Positions 1-6,755 of a stretch of DNA of 12,367 nt are shown here, piece by piece. How positions within the stretch are numbered: the first letter of the stretch is position 1; every line of letters begins with the position of its first letter. This DNA is from JAMHZE01 sp964424715 (GTDB taxonomy: Bacteria > Pseudomonadota > Alphaproteobacteria > Rickettsiales > UBA8987): NCBI GenBank assembly GCA_964424715.1, contig CAYRJW010000046.1, positions 1 through 12,367 on the forward strand, given 5' to 3'. Position numbers and translations under genes: made by a program. The notes under the pieces were generated by a model, which did no database searches, was not told the DNA's origin, and was given only the letters and a program-made list of their open reading frames with translations.

Positions 1-299
1 TCTTCGGTACGAAGAGCAGCTTCTTCATGGCTGAAACCTTTCTGTCTGAAAAGCTTATATGCGATGTTCAGCGCTATCACAGAAACATCGAATGCGCCAT
101 CAAGCGTTTCGATTTCGTCTTTTTCCTGTAGGGCGGCGCCTAATTCGTTGAATTCCTCGCGCAGCAGATTATCATATGAAAAGCCCAGATATTCCCAGGT
201 TACCTTGTTCTTCACCAGTTCCAGCTTGTTGCTGAACTCGGCATTTTTACTAACTACCGATTCTTCGGTCTCAAATTTTTCTTTCAGTTTCGCGCTCAT
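1..299 (-). CDS. MazG-like NTP pyrophosphohydrolase, partial (C-terminus off left edge)
   Basis: An open frame of 99 codons starts at the ATG at 299 and runs off the left end with no stop. It has a good Shine-Dalgarno (AAGGA, 5 nt before the ATG), one of few in this window. Residues 48-52 read EEFNE and residues 64-67 ETLD with a further Asp at 71. This fits the EExxE plus ExxD metal-binding pattern of all-alpha NTP pyrophosphohydrolases (MazG, dUTPase-like and phage MazG-like families), which hydrolyse nucleoside triphosphates to monophosphate and pyrophosphate. The fold and metal site are supported by motif only; the substrate cannot be told. It lies downstream of vapBC on the same strand. 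Small MazG-like proteins are common in phages and accessory regions, so this edge may be accessory DNA. The missing C-terminus prevents a subfamily call. Confidence 0.7.
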   Translation of the reverse strand, partial: MSAKLKEKFETEESVVSKNAEFSNKLELVKNKVTWEYLGFSYDNLLREEFNELGAALQEKDEIETLDGAFDVSVIALNIAYKLFRQKGFSHEEAALRTE

Positions 300-345
300 C
301 TTTTTCCTTTTTTGGTTTATTCAAATCTATAATTAACTTATCCCC

Positions 346-377
346 TGCCATTAGCAATAGTGATGGCAATATTTTTT
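346..377 (+). terminator. Weak hairpin with T run at the vapC 3' end
   Basis: TGCCAT (346-351) and ATGGCA (363-368) form a 6-bp stem with an 11-nt loop. On the plus strand this is followed by a T-rich stretch (372-377) that overlaps the vapC stop codon. The orientation with the T run faces into vapC, and no plus-strand gene needs a terminator here. In the minus-strand (gene) direction the hairpin lacks a T tail. It may be a weak or bidirectional terminator separating vapC from the MazG-like gene, or chance. Confidence 0.2.
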
Positions 378-768
378 ATCCGGCGGCTGTAATATCAGTA
401 TTAATAAAGCGATCACCTTTGAATAAAAGTGGCTGCCCTAAAAATTTGGCTGTGGCATAGGCGAAGTAATCACCAAGTGCCAGGCCGGTTTCGCGGGTTT
501 TTCCTTTGCTGTAGAAACGGTAACCTTCGCGGGCAAGTTCTATTATGGAATCATCCACCTGATATATTGTGATATCGGCTTTTTTGAGGAAATTATCCAG
601 CTCACGCGCGCCGGCATCGCCATATTTTTTCTCGACGAAAGCCGCAACCTCGAAATAATTCACTGCCGAGATATAATTCTTCTCGCTGTTCTCAAGCGCG
701 ATGGCGAATCTTTCTGCATCCTCATCAAGATTCAAAATAGATAATATCACTGATTTATCGATTATCAT
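376..768 (-). CDS. vapC: VapC toxin, PIN-domain ribonuclease
   Basis: This 130-aa protein is a complete PIN domain. PIN-type VapC toxins are Mg-dependent ribonucleases that cut tRNA or rRNA and stop translation when the antitoxin is lost. Acidic residues fit the family active site: D4 (in MIIDKS), E40 (in NYFEVA) and D100 (in LALGDYFAYA), with D119 near the C-terminal LLFKGDRF segment. The usual family form near the end is KG(D/N)DF; here the residue before Phe is Arg120, so the fourth acidic position is uncertain. The residue after D4 is Lys rather than the common Thr or Ser, with Ser6 kept. The start codon overlaps the vapB stop by the ATGA pattern, which implies translational coupling. Expression is expected to be repressed by the VapB-VapC complex at the upstream palindromes. 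Activity is not certain given the substitutions. Confidence 0.9.
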   Translation of the reverse strand: MIIDKSVILSILNLDEDAERFAIALENSEKNYISAVNYFEVAAFVEKKYGDAGARELDNFLKKADITIYQVDDSIIELAREGYRFYSKGKTRETGLALGDYFAYATAKFLGQPLLFKGDRFINTDITAAG

Positions 769-968
769 AAAATTGCCGTATCTTTTAATCTTGCGCCTAT
801 TTTAAGCAGTTCGCTGGCGATATTGCGTTTTTTCCTGTAATTGCGGGTCTTTTCCGTTTCCAGCTTTTCGCGGATGGCATCAGTGACCGCAACAGTCATG
901 GAAAGCCCGGTTACTTTAGAAAGTTCCTTGGCAAGCTTATATGTTTCTTTATTCTTTATATTCAGCAT
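765..968 (-). CDS. vapB: VapB antitoxin (Rv0623/PSK-like), short
   Basis: This 67-aa protein resembles the Rv0623/PSK-like VapB family. An N-terminal beta strand (LNIKN) is followed by two helices (about residues 7-21 and 23-39), which fits a ribbon-helix-helix DNA-binding dimer. A basic middle (residues 40-49) precedes a helix ending in LLKIGARLKD. It should neutralise VapC and repress its own operon. Relatives I know of usually continue for about 15-20 more residues with an acidic DEILGYDE-like tail; here the protein stops at TAIL, directly before the vapC start. The antitoxin thus seems C-terminally shortened. The gene overlaps vapC by 4 bp. There is no clear Shine-Dalgarno before the ATG at 968. 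Confidence 0.88.
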   Translation of the reverse strand: MLNIKNKETYKLAKELSKVTGLSMTVAVTDAIREKLETEKTRNYRKKRNIASELLKIGARLKDTAIL

Positions 969-973
969 GATAG

Positions 974-998
974 TTTCTATATGATATAATTATAGAAA
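974..998. promoter_or_regulatory. Inverted repeat in the vapB leader
   Basis: TTTCTATA (974-981) and TATAGAAA (991-998) form a perfect 8+8 bp inverted repeat with a 9-bp spacer, just upstream of the vapB ATG at 968. It lies 7 bp from the larger palindrome at 1006-1021. Type II antitoxins of the ribbon-helix-helix type usually bind such repeats, so it is a candidate operator half-site pair. The sequence is AT-rich, so chance cannot be excluded. Confidence 0.45.
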
Positions 999-1005
999 AT
1001 GATAC

Positions 1006-1021
1006 ATAATTCTAGAATTAT
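1006..1021. promoter_or_regulatory. Perfect 16-bp palindrome, candidate vapBC operator
   Basis: ATAATTCTAGAATTAT is a perfect 16-bp palindrome. It overlaps the proposed -10 box of the vapB promoter and covers the likely transcription start near 1010. A site placed there would block RNA polymerase, which is the usual way toxin-antitoxin operons are autorepressed. The palindrome is seen directly; binding by VapB is inferred. Confidence 0.6.
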
Positions 1022-1044
1022 AGGCAAGAGATGATGATTAACAA
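1017..1044 (-). promoter_or_regulatory. Candidate sigma70-type promoter of vapBC
   Basis: Read on the minus strand, TTGTTA (1044-1039) and a consensus TATAAT (1022-1017) are separated by 16 bp. Transcription would start near 1010, about 40 nt before the vapB ATG. The -10 overlaps the 16-bp palindrome. This is the best promoter match I found in the window. It begins about 15 bp after the stop of the aminotransferase gene. Confidence 0.55.
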
Positions 1045-1059
1045 TAGATTAAGTTGAAT

Positions 1060-2295
1060 TTATGCAACTTTGGAATCTTTCGGAGAAATGCCTTCTCTTT
1101 TGAAGAATTGTTTGATGTTGCGCGTGGCCTGGCGGGTGCGTTGTTCGTTCTCTATGAAGGATATACGAACATATTCATCACCAAAACTGCCGAAACCAGC
1201 ACCGGGAGAAACGGCAACTTTAGCTTCTTTCAGCAATAATTTTGCGAATTCTACTGAGCCTAGATGGCGGAATTTCTCAGGTATGCGTGCCCAAAGGAAC
1301 ATTGAAGCTTTAGGCGGGGTGACATTCCAGCCGGCCTTTATCAGGCCTTCGCACATTATATCGCGGCGTTTCTTATATAATTCACGGAAGCCATAAACGC
1401 AATCCTGCGGGCCGTTCAGGGCATAGGTGGCAGCTATCTGGATAGGCATGAAACTGCCGTAATCGAGATAGGATTTAACACGCTTTTGTGCCTTGATTAT
1501 CTCTTTATTGCCAACGCAGAACCCTACGCGCCAGCCGGCCATTGAATAGGTTTTGCTTAATGTGGAGAATTCTACCGCGACATCTTTCGCGTTCTTCACC
1601 TGCAGAACCGATGGTGGCGGGTTATCATCAAAATATATCTCGTTATAGGCAAGATCGGAGATCAGTATCACATTATGGAAGCGGCAAAGGCTTACCAATT
1701 CCTCATAAAATGCAAGGTCTACCGTCTCGGAAGTGGGGTTGCACGGGTAATTCACCACGATAGCGATAGGCTTCGGGTTAATGCTTTCTATGGCAGTTTT
1801 GAATTTTGGCAGCAGGTCGGTTGCGGTATCGACCGAAAAATCACGCTGAATGGAATGGATGGAGGCTTCCGCCAGTACAAAGCCATAAGTATGGATAGGA
1901 TAGCTTGGATTCGGCACTATTATAACATCGCTAGGCTTGGAGATCGCTACCGCTAAATGATAAAGACCTTCCTTGGAACCTTGTGAACAGGTTATCTCGG
2001 TTTCCGGATCGAGAGAGACATTGAACCTTCTATCATAGTAACTTGCCACCGCTTTGCGCAAACCCTGTAAGCCCTGGGAAACGCCATAACCATGGATGTC
2101 CGGGCGTGATACCGCTTCCTTCATTTTGCGGATTACATGATCCGGCGCAGGGGAATCAGGGTTGCCCATGCCGAAATCGATTATATCCTCACCGCGTTTG
2201 CGCGCCTCGGCCTTGGCATAGTTCACCTCAGCAAAAACATAGGGAGGCAGCCGCTTTATGCGGTAAAAATCTTCATATTTAATTTTATCGGACAC
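1060..2295 (-). CDS. alaC: Alanine aminotransferase, AlaC/YfdZ-type class I PLP aminotransferase
   Basis: A fold-type I PLP aminotransferase closely resembling E. coli AlaC along its full length, for example RLPPYVF near the N-terminus, FGMGNPD, SQGSKEG, PNPSYPIH, the Schiff-base segment TLSKTYSMAGWRVG and PKASMFLWA. With the GTG start at 2295 the protein has 411 residues. The PLP lysine is K248, with N186 (in NPT), D214 and Y217 for cofactor binding, and R377 for the substrate carboxylate. AlaC makes alanine from pyruvate and glutamate; alphaproteobacterial relatives are often labelled LL-diaminopimelate aminotransferase, and the sequence alone does not settle the substrate. The frame extends to a TTG at 2316, but the GTG gives the same N-terminal length as E. 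coli AlaC. Neither start has a Shine-Dalgarno. It lies 69 bp after the helical-repeat gene and 5' of vapBC on the same strand, with no evident functional link to either. Confidence 0.85.
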   Translation of the reverse strand: MSDKIKYEDFYRIKRLPPYVFAEVNYAKAEARKRGEDIIDFGMGNPDSPAPDHVIRKMKEAVSRPDIHGYGVSQGLQGLRKAVASYYDRRFNVSLDPETEITCSQGSKEGLYHLAVAISKPSDVIIVPNPSYPIHTYGFVLAEASIHSIQRDFSVDTATDLLPKFKTAIESINPKPIAIVVNYPCNPTSETVDLAFYEELVSLCRFHNVILISDLAYNEIYFDDNPPPSVLQVKNAKDVAVEFSTLSKTYSMAGWRVGFCVGNKEIIKAQKRVKSYLDYGSFMPIQIAATYALNGPQDCVYGFRELYKKRRDIMCEGLIKAGWNVTPPKASMFLWARIPEKFRHLGSVEFAKLLLKEAKVAVSPGAGFGSFGDEYVRISFIENEQRTRQATRNIKQFFKREGISPKDSKVA

Positions 2296-2325
2296 GGTAT
2301 TTTTTCTGGATTTCAAGCCGAGAGT

Positions 2326-2367
2326 AAAACATAAAACAAAAAACTTACAACTTGAAACTTAAATCTA
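2326..2367. repeat. Degenerate 7-bp phased repeat, consensus AAAACTT
   Basis: Six successive heptamers can be read from 2326: aaaacat, aaaacaa, aaaactt, acaactt, gaaactt, aaatcta. A cytosine recurs exactly every 7 bp at 2330, 2337, 2344, 2351, 2358 and 2365. On the minus (gene) strand this is a T-rich run of AAGTTTT-like units. It fills most of the gap between the helical-repeat gene (its stop lies in the last unit) and the alaC start. The copies have diverged, so active slippage is doubtful. A role in alaC expression is possible but unproven. Confidence 0.55.
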
Positions 2368-3189
2368 TTTGCTAAATTTTTTGGCTTCGGTCTTTAGGTC
2401 ATTGGCTTTCTGTACATCCATCATCGCCCGGCATTCGGGGCTTATATCGGCCTTGTTGATGCTGGATTCCTTGTTTATCAGGGCTCTCAGGCGTTCGTTG
2501 ATGAAATGATAGATGAAATTCATCTCGCCCGGGCTGAGTTTGTTATCGCCGTAATCACGGATGACATTAACGATGATATCGCAGGCTTCTTTATATTCGC
2601 CTTCGCCTTCGTAAATGAAAGCTTCCAGCTGGCGGGTCCAGATGGGGATATCAAGTTCTTTGGGAAGGTTGGCAAGTTTGTGGGCGATCTCAAGTGCGCG
2701 CTTGTTATCCTTCATGCCGTGTTTGGCGTTATATACGGCCTGCGAATACCACCACCAGTTACGCGAAGGATCCTTATCGGAATGATGTTCAAGAAAATCC
2801 ACTACATAAGGCGTGTCCCTTTCCTTTTGCTGGGTAGCGGCGTAATAATAGGCCACAACATAGGCCACAAGGTTTGATCTTGGATCAACCTCATCAAGTA
2901 ATTCCCACCAGCGGTAAAGTCTTTTGAAATCATAATCCTTGAGCGGTGTAGAGCGGCCGAAAGTATCGCCCATGAACTGCATCATATAACCGTTATATCT
3001 GAATGTAAGCTGCTCATCACCGAAGGAAAATGCCTTCATCATTTCGGTTGAAGGGGCAGCGGGAACTATCTCAAGCGTTGGTTCTATGGACCTTGTACCA
3101 TGCCAGATATCACCAACGCCATGCCAGAGAATGAACTGGGCCAGAAGTATCATTACGGCAAATAAATGAAGTGATTTTCTCTCTGCCAT
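2365..3189 (-). CDS. Membrane-anchored helical-repeat (TPR-like) protein
   Basis: This 274-aa protein is not recognised by name. One hydrophobic segment (about residues 7-24, LHLFAVMILLAQFI) follows a short charged start with no clear signal-peptidase or lipobox site, so it is probably an inner-membrane anchor with the rest in the periplasm. Residues about 85-250 are rich in helical, Trp/Tyr/Leu/Ala-containing stretches (YRWWELL, NWWWYSQAVYNAKHG, ALEIAHKLA) that look like TPR-type solenoid repeats, often used to bind partner proteins. It starts 5 bp after the stop of the ABC-2 permease gene, so the two are likely co-translated and may act together. The nearby secretin and prepilin peptidase suggest a pilus or secretion role. 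Function is otherwise unknown. Confidence 0.75.
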   Translation of the reverse strand: MAERKSLHLFAVMILLAQFILWHGVGDIWHGTRSIEPTLEIVPAAPSTEMMKAFSFGDEQLTFRYNGYMMQFMGDTFGRSTPLKDYDFKRLYRWWELLDEVDPRSNLVAYVVAYYYAATQQKERDTPYVVDFLEHHSDKDPSRNWWWYSQAVYNAKHGMKDNKRALEIAHKLANLPKELDIPIWTRQLEAFIYEGEGEYKEACDIIVNVIRDYGDNKLSPGEMNFIYHFINERLRALINKESSINKADISPECRAMMDVQKANDLKTEAKKFSK

Positions 3190-3194
3190 AGAGC

Positions 3195-3962
3195 TTAAAA
3201 CTGTTTCCGTTTAAAATCTATCGCTGCAAGGGTAAGCAGCAAAGGTATATATATGGCCGCCTGAAATACAGGGGTGAACAGCAATATCCCTTTGATCTCA
3301 ACGCCGTATATAAGCCACTTGCTCTGGCAGAAAAGATCCAGTCTTGGCAGCAGGAACGAGGTGAGCCAGATTATCTTCTGGGCATAAAAATCAAAACTCA
3401 GCATGTCGGATGAGGGCTTTTTCTCCAGCACATATGAAAAGAAACCTATCATGCGGGATATGGCATAGAAGCCGAAACATAACAGCACCGCCGATACCGA
3501 CGATCTTAATATTATCGATGAGAAAACCGCGAAAGCGATAACTATAAGTATCTCAAGCTCCATGGTAAGTGCCCAGTATGAGAGGCCATTGTAATTGAAA
3601 CCATAGAACGACATTATGAATAATGACAGTGCCGCAACTATGATGGTTGCCACAACTGAAAAGCCTAGCCAGTAGGAGACCACGAACTGCTCACGCGAGA
3701 TAGGGCGGGAAAGCATGAGGTCTATCTCTTTATTCTCAAAGGCGCGGCGGACATGGAAACACACGAAGACTATCATACCAATTATAAGCACCACGCGTGA
3801 TGAGCCGGCGGTGAAGCTTGATGTGATCTCCTGCTTTTCCACCAGTACGGTGGAACCCATGAAATAAGAGATAAAGCCCGTAACCACCAGAGCGCCTATT
3901 ATTCCAATGAAAAGCCAGTCACGCAGTGCGGTAAGAAGTACATATCTGATAGTTGTGTTCAT
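3195..3962 (-). CDS. ABC-2 type transporter permease
   Basis: This 255-aa integral membrane protein has about six hydrophobic segments (near residues 16-36, 56-71, 97-119, 132-152, 156-177 and 228-249). The cytosolic stretch FENKEIDLMLSRPISREQF (residues 75-93) is typical of ABC-2 permeases, where a coupling helix precedes a 'LSRPISR' turn. Such proteins pair with an ABC ATPase to export polymers, lipids, drugs or proteins. No ATPase gene lies in the window, where one would normally sit just upstream. It is 85 bp downstream of the secretin gene and 5 bp upstream of the helical-repeat gene. In Myxococcus, a PilG/PilH/PilI ABC system is needed for type IV pilus assembly; this could be a PilI-like permease, which is an inference from context. 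An AGGAA lies about 20 nt before the ATG, too far for a normal ribosome site. Confidence 0.82.
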   Translation of the reverse strand: MNTTIRYVLLTALRDWLFIGIIGALVVTGFISYFMGSTVLVEKQEITSSFTAGSSRVVLIIGMIVFVCFHVRRAFENKEIDLMLSRPISREQFVVSYWLGFSVVATIIVAALSLFIMSFYGFNYNGLSYWALTMELEILIVIAFAVFSSIILRSSVSAVLLCFGFYAISRMIGFFSYVLEKKPSSDMLSFDFYAQKIIWLTSFLLPRLDLFCQSKWLIYGVEIKGILLFTPVFQAAIYIPLLLTLAAIDFKRKQF

Positions 3963-4047
3963 GATATAAATTTAATTTTGTTTCCTGCATCGGAATTTAA
4001 TCGCCGGGGAGATTTTGTAAAGATATTAATTGAGCTTATATAGCCCA

Positions 4048-5859
4048 TTAGTTGGGAACGAATCTGGATTTTGATGTGGTAAATTTTTTATAGAACTTTT
4101 CATCTTCCACAGAAACGCCTTTGCCAGGAACTATGGTAGCCTTCATGAAGATAACAGTTTCAACATTGGTAGTAAGTTTATCCACGCTTTTGAAAACATT
4201 GCCTACATAAGGGATGGAACTAAGGCCCGGCAGGCCGGCATCCGTATTGTTAGATTTTTCTTCCAGCAGTCCACCAATGGCCATTATCTCGCCGCTTTTT
4301 ATACGAAGGGTAGTATCGAGCTCTCTGGTATCGATTATAGGGATATCGGCATTCAGGTCAGCGGGGTCAACAGGGGGATCGAGGCTTTGTGCGGCAAGCT
4401 GCAGGCCGGGATCCTGTATGGTACCGGTGAGCCTTGTAAGGGTAGGACGGACGCTCATTAATACCTCATTCTTCTGGAGATCGATAGAGGGCTGGAGCGC
4501 CAGTACTATGCCGATAGGTGCGCTTTTGATATCACTGGTGAAGGTGGTTTTTGCCGGAGTGACTATAGTACTGCCATCGATCACGGCATCAGTGGTTTCG
4601 ATCTCGACATCAAAATATACATTATTTTCTGAGAAGTTAAGCACCGCGAACTGGTTGTTCAGGGCATTTATGCGCGGGTTCGAAAGCGCGCGCGTGGTGC
4701 CGAAGGTCTGTAATAATTCCACCGAGCCATCCAGTGTTGTATCGTCGCTGCCGAACAGGTTGCTCGGCAGAACTGAAAACTTCATTCCTGCAGAGGAAGT
4801 GGCTCTTGTTAAAGTTGGTATTGCTGCACCGTAACCGCCGCTTACGCCAAGATTGTTGGTTAGCAGGTTCCAGTTTATGCCGCTTCTGAATTCGTCGCTT
4901 AAGGTAACCTCAACAACTTTTGCTTCGATAAGTACCTGCGAGGTAAGTTCTATATGGATCCTGTCCAGATATTCCTTGATCGCTCGGTGTTGTTTCTCCG
5001 TTGCGATCACAGATATGAAACCGGCATTCTTGTTCACCGATATCACACCGCTACTGGTAGAGCCTGAAGGTGACGGGCCAACACTTGCGCTAGCGCCGCC
5101 GCCGTATAAGGCTATAAGCTGGGTAACCCCTGCGGTGATACTGGTCCAGATATCACCATCGCCTGATTTTGAACTTAACTGGGAATTAGAGCTGCCATTT
5201 ATGGAGCTGCCAGAAGATGATGAAGCGCCGCCGACCGCGAAAGATGTACTGATACTTGAAGATGAATTGCGCGTTATATCAAGGATATTGAATTTATAAC
5301 TTTTGATCACCGGGGTATCTTTCGTAACTTTCAGAACACCATCATCAAAGGAATAGTTAAGGCCAGCCATATTACATATTCTTCTGATGACCTCAGAAAA
5401 AGGCTTGTTCTTGGCGATGAATATTACCCCGCCGCTGATATCTTTATCAACTTCGGCATCAACTTCGGCCCGGCGGGCAAGCTCTATTATAACATCTTTT
5501 ATCGGGATATTCTCATTAACGGAAATTGATACAAGTTTATCATTTTCAATTTCCTGTTCCTCAGGTGCGCTTATAAGATCGGTTACATCAGGCATGTTCA
5601 TTTGCGGTGAGATTGGCGAGGAACTTCTGGAACCAGTTGCATCACCGTTAGTGGTCACTTCATCCTGATAATCTTTTCGGTTGAGGTTGCCATAAGGATC
5701 TAGTTTGTCATGTGGGTTTTTGAACCAGCTATCTTCTTTTGATGGTTGGGAGGAGTAGCCATCCTGCCTTTTTTTCTCGAAGTCGCGTGTATCAGAACAT
5801 GAAAGGGTTATCACTGAAAGGAATAATACCAGAAATGATTTTAAGATTTTATGGTGCAT
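4048..5859 (-). CDS. mshL: MshL/PilN-type lipoprotein secretin
   Basis: An outer-membrane secretin of the type IV pilus/type II secretion family. With the ATG at 5859 it has 603 residues. A signal peptide (MHHKILKSFLVLFLSVITLS) ends at Cys21; the box TLSC is a weak lipobox but fits a lipoprotein. Residues about 25-105 are polar and probably disordered. An STN-like domain spans about 112-179 (NIPIKDVIIELARRA). A Secretin_N_2-like region follows (about 185-295), with a Ser/Gly-rich insert and the GDIW...LIALYGG part. The secretin pore is about 309-579, with ALSNPRINALNN and the terminal signature LPGLSSIPYVGNVF (543-556). The N_2 domain and Cys resemble MshL, PilN and BfpB rather than GspD or PilQ. 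A TTG at 5877 could extend it by six residues, but the ATG directly precedes the signal peptide. It is 60-80 bp downstream of pilD and likely works with it. The symbol is tentative. Confidence 0.85.
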   Translation of the reverse strand: MHHKILKSFLVLFLSVITLSCSDTRDFEKKRQDGYSSQPSKEDSWFKNPHDKLDPYGNLNRKDYQDEVTTNGDATGSRSSSPISPQMNMPDVTDLISAPEEQEIENDKLVSISVNENIPIKDVIIELARRAEVDAEVDKDISGGVIFIAKNKPFSEVIRRICNMAGLNYSFDDGVLKVTKDTPVIKSYKFNILDITRNSSSSISTSFAVGGASSSSGSSINGSSNSQLSSKSGDGDIWTSITAGVTQLIALYGGGASASVGPSPSGSTSSGVISVNKNAGFISVIATEKQHRAIKEYLDRIHIELTSQVLIEAKVVEVTLSDEFRSGINWNLLTNNLGVSGGYGAAIPTLTRATSSAGMKFSVLPSNLFGSDDTTLDGSVELLQTFGTTRALSNPRINALNNQFAVLNFSENNVYFDVEIETTDAVIDGSTIVTPAKTTFTSDIKSAPIGIVLALQPSIDLQKNEVLMSVRPTLTRLTGTIQDPGLQLAAQSLDPPVDPADLNADIPIIDTRELDTTLRIKSGEIMAIGGLLEEKSNNTDAGLPGLSSIPYVGNVFKSVDKLTTNVETVIFMKATIVPGKGVSVEDEKFYKKFTTSKSRFVPN

Positions 5860-5907
5860 ATTTTTAGTAAGATACAACTATTCATGCCATCAGGCAATTT
5901 AATTCAA

Positions 5908-5919
5908 AATATTAATATT
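5908..5919. promoter_or_regulatory. 12-bp AT palindrome upstream of the secretin gene
   Basis: AATATTAATATT is a perfect 12-bp palindrome between pilD and the secretin gene, about 50 bp before the secretin ATG. The 8-mer ATTCAGGA occurs at 5917-5924 and again at 5935-5942, the second copy in the end of pilD. It could be a regulator site or part of a promoter, but the sequence is AT-rich and no clear -35/-10 pair is seen. Confidence 0.3.
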
Positions 5920-5936
5920 CAGGATAAAAGAAAAAT

Positions 5937-6725
5937 TCAGGAATAGATAAATTCTTGCAGTAACATCATCAATTTCACATTGCTTTCCGGGAAGGCGACA
6001 CAAAAAAGCAACGATGCCATCAGTGCCGGGCCGAAAGGGAACATTTCCCCTTTCTTCAATATCTTCCAGATTATCGCTATGCTTATCCCGACCAGACCTG
6101 AAAGGAACAGAAAGATAGAAAGACTTTCAATTGAAAGGAAAGTTCCTGCCGCGATGAAGAATTTCACATCGCCAAGGCCAAGGCCCTCCTTCTTTTTCCA
6201 GAAGAACATCAGGTAACGCAGGCCCATCGCCAGTGCAAAATAAAATAACGGCATATATAGCAGCTGTTCAATACCGGCATCGTTATATATGCCATAAACT
6301 ATACCGGTGATGAACAGCAGGATATTTATCTCATCGGGAATGATATAATGCACGAGATCAACAGCGAATATTATTATGGTGCAGAATACCAGTATGCACA
6401 TGACTACAGTTTTAAAGCTGTCGCCAAAGAAATATGCCGAAGCCGCAAAGCCGGCTATCATAAGTAATTCCGTGATAATATAACCGTGCCCGAATTCCGC
6501 CTTGCAGTAACGGCATTTACCGCAAGTGAACAGACAGGAAAATACCGGCAGAAGATCAAGCCCGCTAAGCGTGTGGCTGCATTTAGGGCAGGCGGATCTT
6601 TTGCTTACCCAGTTGATCTCTCTTGGCAATCTATATATAAGCGCTGTTGCAAAACTGCCAAAAACTGCGCCGAATATGGCCGCTATCAGCATTATAAAAC
6701 TTCTGTCTTGTAATAAACTTTCCAT
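5937..6725 (-). CDS. pilD: Prepilin peptidase / N-methyltransferase (type IV leader peptidase)
   Basis: This 262-aa inner-membrane aspartyl protease removes the leader peptide of type IV prepilins or pseudopilins and, in two-domain forms, N-methylates the new N-terminus. The N-terminal methyltransferase part is present: GSFATALIYRLPREINWV (23-40) and a zinc site of two CxxC pairs (C46/C49 and C71/C74). The C-terminal peptidase part has D123 (in FAVDLVHYIIPD) and D186 (in GLGLGDVKFF), the two catalytic aspartates, and the MFPFGPALMAS segment near 228. Several hydrophobic segments follow. The full length and both motifs suggest an active enzyme. It is followed on the same strand by the secretin. 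Its start is 30 bp from the divergent fliN-like gene. There is no clear Shine-Dalgarno before the ATG. Confidence 0.95.
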   Translation of the reverse strand: MESLLQDRSFIMLIAAIFGAVFGSFATALIYRLPREINWVSKRSACPKCSHTLSGLDLLPVFSCLFTCGKCRYCKAEFGHGYIITELLMIAGFAASAYFFGDSFKTVVMCILVFCTIIIFAVDLVHYIIPDEINILLFITGIVYGIYNDAGIEQLLYMPLFYFALAMGLRYLMFFWKKKEGLGLGDVKFFIAAGTFLSIESLSIFLFLSGLVGISIAIIWKILKKGEMFPFGPALMASLLFCVAFPESNVKLMMLLQEFIYS

Positions 6726-6755
6726 GAAATAGAATTTGATATATATTCAGATCCT
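6726..6755. promoter_or_regulatory. 30-bp divergent intergenic between pilD and the fliN-like gene
   Basis: Only 30 bp separate two divergent start codons. The stretch is AT-rich. On the plus strand TTTCCA (6719-6724) and TATATT (6742-6747) are 17 bp apart, a weak promoter match that would start transcription within a few bases of the fliN-like ATG. Any pilD promoter must reach into the fliN-like coding region. Neither start has a Shine-Dalgarno. Sites within this gap would affect both genes. Confidence 0.3.

Noticed and set aside
64..336. A 90-aa open frame on the plus strand at the left edge
   Set aside because: The opposite strand carries a MazG-like motif and a good ribosome site, which explains the region better.
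1051..1070. AAGTTG...CAACTT 6-bp hairpin at the alaC stop codon
   Set aside because: The stem is short and not followed by a T run in the gene direction, so it is not called a terminator.
3900..3985. A short 20-codon frame starting upstream of the permease ATG and overlapping it (ATG CAG GAA ...)
   Set aside because: It is out of frame with the permease and has no sign of conservation; it may be a leader peptide but there is no support.
4214..5299. Open frames of 206 and 148 aa on the plus strand opposite the secretin
   Set aside because: Both are antisense shadows of the Ser/Gly-rich secretin gene with no recognisable motif.
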